Shown here in pieces: positions 1-6,568 of a DNA stretch of 64,000 nt. The first letter of the stretch is position 1, and each line of letters starts with the position of its first letter. This stretch comes from Nitrospira sp. Ga0074138 (GTDB lineage: Bacteria; Nitrospirota; Nitrospiria; Nitrospirales; Nitrospiraceae), in NCBI GenBank assembly GCA_001464735.1, contig LNDU01000047.1:140238-204237 (forward strand). The letters are read 5' to 3'. The position numbers were made by a program, and so were the translations under genes. The notes beneath the pieces are model-generated. The model searched no databases and was not told the DNA's origin. It saw only the letters and a list, made by a program, of their open reading frames with translations.

Positions 1-127
1 GCGTACCATTGAGAGGTTTTTCTACAATCCGGAGGAAGTCTGCAGTACGAGCCATCGGAGGGCGCCTGTCTGGATTTGCGATATCACAGTTGGCTGTTGC
101 TCCTGCACCGAAGATAAAGCACTTCAT
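1..127 (-). CDS. Partial hypothetical protein, N-terminus only (possibly SIR2-like)
   Basis: An open frame starts at the ATG complementary to 125-127 and runs without a stop off the left edge, giving 42 codons. A GAGG ribosome-binding sequence lies about 7 bases upstream of the ATG. The product begins MKCFIFGAGATANCDIANP; a hydrophobic beta strand followed by a GAGA glycine loop is typical of nucleotide-binding Rossmann folds and is often seen at the start of SIR2-like proteins. The fragment is too short for a family call. It is transcribed away from the nuo locus, so the 258 bases to the first nuo-side gene should hold divergent promoters; I saw no convincing box there. Confidence 0.5.
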   Translation of the reverse strand, partial: MKCFIFGAGATANCDIANPDRRPPMARTADFLRIVEKPLNGT

Positions 128-385
128 GTTTAAACCTCATCGGTGGAGATAAAGGACTATCGCGGCGCCTCCTAGGTATCATGAGTTTGCCATGTGTCAC
201 CCACGGTTTGCAGTTATAGCTTGATTATTTGCCAGGTAACGTGCCATTCCTCCTGATCTCGCCTTGACTTAACGCACTTCCGAAGGCTACTCTACGGCCC
301 CTTTGACACCAAGCGATGGGCTGACGTTGCCCATAGGCTAGGGGTGTCGATTTTTTCATCTTGGATGGTGAATTTGGAGCTTTCC

Positions 386-1561
386 GTGAGCACAGGGCAC
401 CCGGAACTTGTTGCTACTATTGCCTCTGAAATCGCTGCGTCAGGCCCGATTCCGTTCGCCCGTTTCATGGAGTTGGCGCTGTACCACCCACAATTTGGCT
501 ATTACATGCGTAGTACTCCACCAGCCCACGAACGGATCGGCTGGCGAGGTGATTTTTACACGAGCTCAGATGTCCATCCCATCCTTGGGCAAGCTCTGGC
601 CGCACAAGCCGAACAAATGTACCGATTACTCGGCCTACCCCATTCCTTTACCATCGTTGAAATGGGGCCGGGCAAAGGCCTACTGGCAAAGCATATTCTG
701 GAAACGTGCGCACATCGCTACCCTTTGTTTTTCCAGCATCTTCGGTATGTCCTAATAGACCGAAGCCCGGCCATGCGCGAGATGCAGCGCAGGAACCTGG
801 CTCCTTGGCTGGATCGACCAGATCTGCTCGCATGGGCGGATGATCTCTCGACTGTGGCCCCTCATGGTCTGACTGGTTTGCTCTTCAGCAATGAACTCGT
901 CGACTCATTTCCCGTCCACCGCGTTCAGGTTACAGCAGAGGGAACCAAGGAACTCTGGGTGGACCATCGGGACGGGCAGTTCATCGAGTGTCTCAAGCCG
1001 CTGTCCTCCGATGCCCTCGCCGAGCACCTAGACCGGTTGAATCCTGAGTGGCCTGAAGGCTATCGAACCGAGATCAATCTCCGAGCACTGGATTGGATGA
1101 AGGAACTCGCTCAACATCTGGATCGTGGCTTTGTACTCACCATCGATTATGGCCATACGGCACAGGACCTCTATCGGTCCGACCGAAAAGGTGGGACATT
1201 CCTCTGCTACTCGCAACAATCCGTCAATGAAGATCCGTTCCTCCGGGTGGGAGGTCAAGACATGACCGCCCATGTGGATTTTTCGTGCTTGGCGGCGACC
1301 GGCGAAGAACAGGGACTCCAGACGACCGGCTTCACGAACCAGATGAGTTTTCTCATGGGACTCGGTGTCGAACAAATGATTGCAAAGTTGGAACAGGACA
1401 GCCCGGAGTTCAACGCGGCGATTCATCTGCTTAAGCCGAACGGGATGGGCACGACGTTCAAGGTGCTCATCCAACACAAGGGCCTCGTGCGCCCTGAACT
1501 CGACGGCTTGCAGTACAAGCCGTTCTTTGGTTCAGTGCTGGCGACGCAATCTGCCGCGTGA
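386..1561 (+). CDS. SAM-dependent methyltransferase, NDUFAF7/MidA (DUF185) family
   Basis: About 391 residues. The N-terminal part (FARFMELALYHPQFGYYM) and the SAM-binding loop VEMGPGKG near residue 90 are typical of the DUF185 family, whose mitochondrial members (NDUFAF7/MidA) are complex I assembly factors that methylate an arginine of NDUFS2, the NuoD homologue. GTG 386 is chosen because GGAG at 376-379 sits 6 bases upstream; an earlier in-frame GTG at 344 lacks a ribosome-binding site. The gene lies directly before nuoA on the same strand with only an 11-codon mini-ORF between, so co-transcription and a role in complex I assembly are a reasonable inference. The bacterial substrate is not shown by sequence. 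Confidence 0.85.
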   Translation: MSTGHPELVATIASEIAASGPIPFARFMELALYHPQFGYYMRSTPPAHERIGWRGDFYTSSDVHPILGQALAAQAEQMYRLLGLPHSFTIVEMGPGKGLLAKHILETCAHRYPLFFQHLRYVLIDRSPAMREMQRRNLAPWLDRPDLLAWADDLSTVAPHGLTGLLFSNELVDSFPVHRVQVTAEGTKELWVDHRDGQFIECLKPLSSDALAEHLDRLNPEWPEGYRTEINLRALDWMKELAQHLDRGFVLTIDYGHTAQDLYRSDRKGGTFLCYSQQSVNEDPFLRVGGQDMTAHVDFSCLAATGEEQGLQTTGFTNQMSFLMGLGVEQMIAKLEQDSPEFNAAIHLLKPNGMGTTFKVLIQHKGLVRPELDGLQYKPFFGSVLATQSAA

Positions 1562-1571
1562 GGAGCTTCGC

Positions 1572-1607
1572 ATGACGGCATCACCAACCTTCCGCAACGT
1601 GTTCTGA
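1572..1607 (+). CDS. Possible 11-codon leader ORF between the methyltransferase and nuoA
   Basis: ATG 1572 follows AGGAG at 1561-1565 with a normal spacing, and the frame MTASPTFRNVF ends at TGA 1605-1607. That TGA overlaps the GAGG that serves as ribosome-binding site for nuoA (ATG 1615). This arrangement could couple nuoA translation to the preceding gene. It could also be chance: the peptide resembles nothing I know. Confidence 0.3.
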   Translation: MTASPTFRNVF

Positions 1608-1614
1608 GGTCTGG

Positions 1615-1986
1615 ATGGGCGACACAGCCGTTCCGGAAAACTATGTCCCGATCCTCATGTTCATCGGCGTGGGCATCGCCCTAGGAACGCTGACGCTCTT
1701 GCTCGGCTGGTTCGTCCGTCCGAATCAGCCCTATCGGGCAAAGTTGGCCCCCTACGAGAGCGGGAGCCCCCTGTTTCAGGACGCCCGCGTCCAGTTTCCG
1801 ATGCGGTACTACATCATCGCGATGCTGTTTGTGATCTTCGATATTGAAATTGTCTTTATGTTTCCCTGGGCCATTGCCTTCACCAGTCTCGGGCTGGTTG
1901 GATTAGTGGAGATGATCCTGTTCATCGCCATACTGGTGGTGGGGTTCTGGTACGCATGGAAAAAAGGAGCGTTGGAGTGGGATTGA
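1615..1986 (+). CDS. nuoA: NADH-quinone oxidoreductase subunit A
   Basis: The 123-residue product has the usual NuoA layout: three membrane helices, a conserved loop between helices 1 and 2 (PYRAKLAPYESG, with the glutamate and cysteine-loop region), and the second-helix motif MLFVIFDIEIVFMFPWA. NuoA sits at the junction of membrane and peripheral arms of complex I, next to the quinone chamber. The start has GAGG 7 bases upstream. It is the first nuo gene here and is separated from nuoB by a 183-base gap holding a stem-loop repeat. Confidence 0.97.
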   Translation: MGDTAVPENYVPILMFIGVGIALGTLTLLLGWFVRPNQPYRAKLAPYESGSPLFQDARVQFPMRYYIIAMLFVIFDIEIVFMFPWAIAFTSLGLVGLVEMILFIAILVVGFWYAWKKGALEWD

Positions 1987-1991
1987 ATGGC

Positions 1992-2140
1992 GATGGGCTA
2001 TCCTCCGTGCTCGCCCACCGCGCACACAAGGACGATATGTACGGGAACCGGTGGGCGGCGCTCGCGTGGGTAAAGGACGCGTCTCGGTGCGACCAGGGTT
2101 TGGGCGGGTGAGAAGTACGCGCAGTGAAGGACAGCCCATC
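1992..2140 (+). repeat. Stem-loop repeat element, copy A, in the nuoA-nuoB gap
   Basis: Outer arms GATGGGCTATCC (1992-2003) and GGACAGCCCATC (2129-2140) are inverted repeats matching at 11 of 12 positions. Just inside lie CCGTGCTCGC (about 2005-2014), CCGCGCAC, and near the right end CGCGCAG. The same inner blocks occur at the same places in the element at 4511-4635, whose outer arms have a different sequence but also pair with each other. A second internal pair is CGCCCACCG (2012-2020) with CGGTGGGCG (2049-2057). Non-coding; strand is arbitrary. Confidence 0.7.
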
Positions 2141-2169
2141 ACCCTTCCGTAAAAGAGGTAGGGAAAAGC

Positions 2170-2649
2170 GTGAGTTTGCTCGAACGACAATTTGAGGCCA
2201 ACGTCTTGACGACGAATCTGGACGCGGTCGTCAACTGGGCCAGGAAGTCGGCGCTCTGGCCCATGACCTTCGGACTGGCCTGCTGCGCCATCGAAATGAT
2301 TGCGAGCGTCTCTTCCCGATACGACCTGGACCGCTTCGGCGCCGGGGTTTTTCGCGCCTCCCCCAGGCAATCGGATCTCATGATCGTCGCAGGAACGGTC
2401 TCGCGCAAGATGGCCCCGGTCATTCGACGGATTTACGACCAAATGCCCGAACCTCGATACGTGATCTGCATGGGCTCGTGCGCGACCTCGGGCAATCATT
2501 ACAACAGCTACGCCGTCGTTCAGGGTGTGGATCAAATCATACCGGTCGATGTCTATGTACCCGGGTGTCCACCGAGACCAGAGGCCTTGCTGGATGGACT
2601 ATTAAAGTTACAGGAGAAGATTCAGCGCGAGAAGGTGTTCGTAAAATGA
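2170..2649 (+). CDS. nuoB: NADH-quinone oxidoreductase subunit B
   Basis: The 159-residue product carries all four ligands of the terminal [4Fe-4S] cluster N2: the tandem cysteines in GLACCAIEM, a cysteine in MGSCATSG and one in [11 protein letters not shown]. NuoB passes electrons from the peripheral chain to quinone at the interface with NuoD. Translation starts at GTG 2170, preceded by AGGTAGGG-like purines. The length matches the short bacterial form. It is separated from nuoA by the hairpin element and from nuoCD by about 100 bases containing a small tandem repeat. Confidence 0.97.
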   Translation: MSLLERQFEANVLTTNLDAVVNWARKSALWPMTFGLACCAIEMIASVSSRYDLDRFGAGVFRASPRQSDLMIVAGTVSRKMAPVIRRIYDQMPEPRYVICMGSCATSGNHYNSYAVVQGVDQIIPVDVYVPGCPPRPEALLDGLLKLQEKIQREKVFVK

Positions 2650-2709
2650 GTGCGTAAAGGATGCGCGTTGTAAACGTGGAAACGTTCTAAAGTTTGAAAG
2701 ACCACCACG

Positions 2710-2741
2710 GTGCAGACTTTCTAACGTGCAGACTTTCCAAC
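2710..2741 (+). repeat. Two-copy 16-bp tandem repeat before nuoCD
   Basis: GTGCAGACTTTCTAAC at 2710-2725 is followed directly by GTGCAGACTTTCCAAC at 2726-2741, one mismatch in 16. It ends 10 bases before the nuoCD start and occupies the place of the ribosome-binding site, which is not otherwise recognisable. Confidence 0.7.
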
Positions 2742-2751
2742 TGAAAAAACC

Positions 2752-4503
2752 ATGCAACCCCTCACTGAAACCTTACTCAAGAAGTTCCCGGAAGCGGTCC
2801 TTTCCGTCGATGTCGACACGGCCCGATCGGAAGTGACCGTTCATGTCGCTGCATCAAGAATCTTGGAGATCGCCCGGTTTTTGCACGACGACCCGGAGGC
2901 TTGCTTTGACCACATCACCGACATTTGCTCCGCCGACTATCCGTCCGATCAGCAGCGGTTTGAAGTCATCTACCTCTTATTATCGCTCCCGCACGGTAAG
3001 CGAATCCGCCTGAAGGCACGGGTCACCGAAGACAACCCGTCACTGGATTCCGTCACGAGCGTCTGGCGCGGGGCGACATTCTTGGAACGGGAAGTGTACG
3101 ACATGATGGGAATTCGGTTTACAGGCCACCCGGACCTGCGCCGCATCCTTCTGCCGGAAGACTATGCGGAAGGCTATCCGTTACGGAAGGATTTCCCGAC
3201 GGAAGGCCGCGGCTGGCGCAGCCAGTTCGACTTTATCCCTCGTCTGGATGAACCGCCCACGGAGCAGGTCGAAAGTGAAGTCTCCGAAGCCGAAAGGAAG
3301 TTATTCCTGTTGGAGCCGAGCGGCTCTTCGTCAAACCGGCGGGAAGAACTGTTGTTGAATATGGGCCCGCAACATCCAAGCACGCATGGAGTTGTGCGGG
3401 TTGTCCTGGAGCTGGATGGAGAACGGATCGTCAAGGCAACGCCGGATCTCGGCTATCTCCATCGGGGAGTGGAAAAACTGGCCGAAGGTCTGGCCTACAT
3501 GCAGATCATCCCTCATACCGACCGCCTCGACTATGTCTGCGCGATGGCGAATAACTACGCCTATGTCCGGGCCGTTGAGAAACTCCTCGATATCACCGTA
3601 CCTGAACGAGCGGAGTATATCCGCACCCTTGTCGCAGAAATGCAGCGCATTTTGGGACATCTATTCTGGTTGGGCGCCCAGGCCTTGGATATCGGAGCCA
3701 TGACGGTCTTCTTCTGGACGTTTCGCGAGCGGGAAACCTTGCTCGACATGTTTGAACGGCTGTGTGGTGCCAGGCTGACTTTGAATTATTATCGGATCGG
3801 CGGCGTGGATAGCGACTTCACTCCGGAATTAGTGACCCGCCTGAAGGAGTTCTTGGAGACCTTCCCCCAGAAGGTGGATGAGTACGATTCGCTGCTCGCA
3901 AGCAATCGGATTTGGCTGGGGCGAACCAAGCATATCGCCGTCATCTCCGGAGAGGATGCCATCAATTTCGGCTTGACCGGCCCTACCTTGCGGGGATCCG
4001 GCGTGTCCTACGATGTGCGTAAACTCGAGCCCTACGGGGTCTACCATAAGGTGGATTGGGAAGTGCCGGTCGGGAAAAATGGCGACACCTACGATCGCTA
4101 TTGGATTCGTGTCGAAGAGATGCGTCAGAGCGCGCGGATCATCTCGCAATGTCTCGACCAGATGCCGCCTGGACCCATCATCGCCGATATACCGCAATAC
4201 ATTCCTCCACCCAAACTGCAAGTGATGCGTGACATGGAAAGCTTGATTCACCATTTCGTCATCTTCACGCAAGGGTTTAAGCCCCCGAAGGGGGAAACGT
4301 ATTGCGCGACCGAAGCGCCTAAGGGGGAATTGGGATTTTTCATTATCAGCGACGGAAGCCCCCGCCCCTACCGGCTGAAAATACGGTCTCCTTCTTTCAT
4401 TCACCTGGGTGCATTCGACCATATGGCGCGTGGCTATTTGATTTCCGACATCATCACGATTTTCGGGACCTACGATGTGGTCATGGGGGAGTGCGATAGA
4501 TGA
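2752..4503 (+). CDS. nuoC/nuoD: NADH-quinone oxidoreductase fused subunits C/D
   Basis: A single 583-residue protein joins NuoC (about residues 1-175, with FLEREVYDMMGIRFTGHPDLRR cut here to LEREVYDMMGI and RRILLPEDY) to NuoD (about 195-583). The NuoD part has GPQHPSTHGV, containing the conserved quinone-site histidine, then GYLHRGVEKL and DRLDYV, and ends MGECDR as usual. The arginine of LHRG is residue 238, equivalent to the mammalian NDUFS2 arginine that NDUFAF7 dimethylates. A fused CD subunit is known from enterobacteria and several other lineages. The linker around residues 170-200 is charged and probably flexible. The subunit forms the quinone-binding cavity together with NuoB. Confidence 0.97.
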   Translation: MQPLTETLLKKFPEAVLSVDVDTARSEVTVHVAASRILEIARFLHDDPEACFDHITDICSADYPSDQQRFEVIYLLLSLPHGKRIRLKARVTEDNPSLDSVTSVWRGATFLEREVYDMMGIRFTGHPDLRRILLPEDYAEGYPLRKDFPTEGRGWRSQFDFIPRLDEPPTEQVESEVSEAERKLFLLEPSGSSSNRREELLLNMGPQHPSTHGVVRVVLELDGERIVKATPDLGYLHRGVEKLAEGLAYMQIIPHTDRLDYVCAMANNYAYVRAVEKLLDITVPERAEYIRTLVAEMQRILGHLFWLGAQALDIGAMTVFFWTFRERETLLDMFERLCGARLTLNYYRIGGVDSDFTPELVTRLKEFLETFPQKVDEYDSLLASNRIWLGRTKHIAVISGEDAINFGLTGPTLRGSGVSYDVRKLEPYGVYHKVDWEVPVGKNGDTYDRYWIRVEEMRQSARIISQCLDQMPPGPIIADIPQYIPPPKLQVMRDMESLIHHFVIFTQGFKPPKGETYCATEAPKGELGFFIISDGSPRPYRLKIRSPSFIHLGAFDHMARGYLISDIITIFGTYDVVMGECDR

Positions 4504-4510
4504 GGCATGA

Positions 4511-4635
4511 CGGCCAGGATGTTCCCGTGCTCGCTGCCCGCGCACGCTCGGGTGACGCGGCGTCTTGGCGACGCGAAGCGGGCGGGTGGGAACGGCGTGC
4601 TCGGTCAATGCGCGCAGTTTGGAACATCCTGACCG
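4511..4635 (+). repeat. Stem-loop repeat element, copy B, in the nuoCD-nuoE gap
   Basis: Outer arms GGCCAGGATGTTCC (4512-4525) and GGAACATCCTGACC (4621-4634) pair at 13 of 14 positions, extended by C4511 with G4635. Inside lie CCGTGCTCGC (4525-4534), CCGCGCAC (4538-4545) and TGCGCGCAGT near the right arm, matching the element at 1992-2140. The arm sequences differ from that copy while remaining self-complementary. Non-coding; strand is arbitrary. Confidence 0.7.
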
Positions 4636-4666
4636 CCGCCTCTGTAAAGGAATGTGCGGAGGAAAC

Positions 4667-5191
4667 GTGCTGAAGGACAAATACGGGAAGGAAATCGAGG
4701 ACATTCTGTCACGTTATCCGGTTACGCGCTCCGCGTTAATCCCACTCCTCTACGTCGCCCAGCGTGATCAGGGCTATGTGACCGAGTCGGCGATGCAGGA
4801 GATCGCCCATCTTCTCAGACTGACGCCTCCCCAAGTCTATGAGACGATCACCTTTTACACCATGTTTAATCTGAAACCGGTGGGCAAGTTCCATATTCAG
4901 GTGTGCAAATCCCTCATGTGCGCCCTCGTCGGCTCGGATACGGTGATCGAATGGATCAAGACGAAGTTGGGCATTGGGCCGGGGGAATCGACAGCGGATG
5001 GCCTGTTCAGTCTCAGCGTGGTGGAGTGTTTGGCGGCTTGCGGGACCGGCCCTATGATGCAAATCAACGAGGACTACTACGAGCAATTGACCGAAAACAA
5101 ACTGGACAGGATTTTGACCGATCTCCGATCCACTGGAACCAGCCCGCTGAAAAGCGGGCCGTTCATGTGGCCGGAACCGGTGAAGACGTGA
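4667..5191 (+). CDS. nuoE: NADH-quinone oxidoreductase subunit E
   Basis: A 24-kDa-type [2Fe-2S] subunit of about 174 residues. The four cluster N1a ligands are Cys80 and Cys85 (VCKSLMC) and Cys121 and Cys125 (VECLAAC). The N-terminal helical part (ILSRYPVTRSALIPLLYVAQ) is typical. GTG 4667 is chosen because GGAGGAAA at 4658-4665 immediately precedes it; the open frame extends upstream to 4565 but that part lies inside the repeat element. The C-terminus carries a short extension after the ferredoxin-like fold. NuoE pairs with NuoF in the NADH dehydrogenase module. Confidence 0.95.
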   Translation: MLKDKYGKEIEDILSRYPVTRSALIPLLYVAQRDQGYVTESAMQEIAHLLRLTPPQVYETITFYTMFNLKPVGKFHIQVCKSLMCALVGSDTVIEWIKTKLGIGPGESTADGLFSLSVVECLAACGTGPMMQINEDYYEQLTENKLDRILTDLRSTGTSPLKSGPFMWPEPVKT

Positions 5192-5263
5192 GCAGTGAGA
5201 CGTTGGGGGAACAGGACACGCCCCTGTTTATTGTACGCTTAACGTTTAACGTTTAACGATCCT

Positions 5264-6568
5264 ATGCCGAAAAACGAACTCATTCTTCTAAAAAATATGA
5301 TGCAACCCGGCTATACCGGGTCTCTGGCGGACTATGAAAAAACGGGCGGCTATCAAGCCTTGCGCAATACGCTCGGGAAGATCGCCCCAGCAGACGTCAC
5401 GGCCATCGTCCGAAAATCAGGCCTGCGCGGTCGAGGCGGCGCGGGGTTCCCGACCGGCGTGAAGTGGGGATTCCTCCCGAAAGATTATCAAGGACCCCGC
5501 TACCTGTGCTGCAACGCCGACGAGAGCGAGCCGGGCACATTTAAGGACCGGCAGCTCATGGAGCGGGACCCCCATCAAGTCTTAGAAGGCATTGTGTTGG
5601 CCTGCTACGCCATCGGTTCAGAAACCGCCTATATCTACATTCGTGGCGAAATGGTTCTAGGCTCAAAGATTTTGGAGCATGCCATCGGCGAAGCACGAGC
5701 CGCGGGTTATATCGGCAAGAATGTTTTAGGCTCCGGCCTCAATGTAGACGTGTGGGTGCATCGCGGAGCAGGCGCCTACATCTGCGGTGAAGAAACCGCC
5801 CTTTTGGAATCGCTTGAAGGCAAACGTGGGCTTCCTCGCATTAAGCCGCCGTTTCCCGCCACGCACGGGCTCTACAACAAGCCGACCGTCGTCAACAACG
5901 TCGAGACGCTGGCGAACCTCCCACACATCGTCAACCGGGGCCCCGAATGGTTTGCGGCGATCGGGTCGCCGCCGAAGAGCACCGGCACTCGAGTCTTCTG
6001 TGTGAGCGGACATGTGAAACGACCGGGCAATTACGAAGTTCCGATGGGCATGACCGTCCGAGAATTAGTGTACGAGTATGCCGGCGGCATGCGGTCGGAT
6101 AAGCCCCTGAAAGCCTTTATTCCCGGTGGCGCGTCAGCGCCGTTTCTGACTCCGGCTCATCTCGACGTGAAACTAGACTTCGAACATGTCGCGGCGGCGG
6201 GATCGATGCTGGGTTCCGGTGGCGTGACCGTGATGGAAGAAGGCACCAGCATGGTCTGGGCGGCGCTTCGGCTGATGGAATTTTTCTACCATGAGTCCTG
6301 TGGGAAATGTAGCCCATGCCGAGAAGGCAGTTCCTGGCTCGTCCAGACCATGCGCAGAATCTTTGCGAAACGTGGCCGGATGGAGGATCTTGAAACCTTG
6401 TTGGATCTATGCAAAAACATCGCAGGCCGCACGGTCTGTGCCTTCGGGGACGCAGAAGTCGCTCCGATTCAAAGCACGCTCAAGCACTGGCGGCATGAAT
6501 ATGTCGAGTTGATCAACCAGGCCGAAGCCGCGAATTTAATCAAACCTGAACCGGTGGCAAGACGATGA
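5264..6568 (+). CDS. nuoF: NADH-quinone oxidoreductase subunit F
   Basis: 434 residues, the normal NuoF length. It has the NADH/FMN site GRGGAGFPTGVKW, the FMN loop CNADESEPGTFKDR, and the N3 [4Fe-4S] ligands in ESCGKCSPCREG plus the later GRTVCAFGDAE. This subunit accepts hydride from NADH onto FMN and starts the iron-sulfur chain. The 72 bases before it end in repeated TTAACGTT units directly in front of the start. Its stop overlaps the nuoG start (ATGA), indicating translational coupling. Confidence 0.97.
   Translation: MPKNELILLKNMMQPGYTGSLADYEKTGGYQALRNTLGKIAPADVTAIVRKSGLRGRGGAGFPTGVKWGFLPKDYQGPRYLCCNADESEPGTFKDRQLMERDPHQVLEGIVLACYAIGSETAYIYIRGEMVLGSKILEHAIGEARAAGYIGKNVLGSGLNVDVWVHRGAGAYICGEETALLESLEGKRGLPRIKPPFPATHGLYNKPTVVNNVETLANLPHIVNRGPEWFAAIGSPPKSTGTRVFCVSGHVKRPGNYEVPMGMTVRELVYEYAGGMRSDKPLKAFIPGGASAPFLTPAHLDVKLDFEHVAAAGSMLGSGGVTVMEEGTSMVWAALRLMEFFYHESCGKCSPCREGSSWLVQTMRRIFAKRGRMEDLETLLDLCKNIAGRTVCAFGDAEVAPIQSTLKHWRHEYVELINQAEAANLIKPEPVARR

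Noticed and set aside
3829..4704. 291-codon minus-strand frame opposite nuoCD and nuoE
   Set aside because: Covers two conserved nuo genes on the other strand and is a composition artefact.
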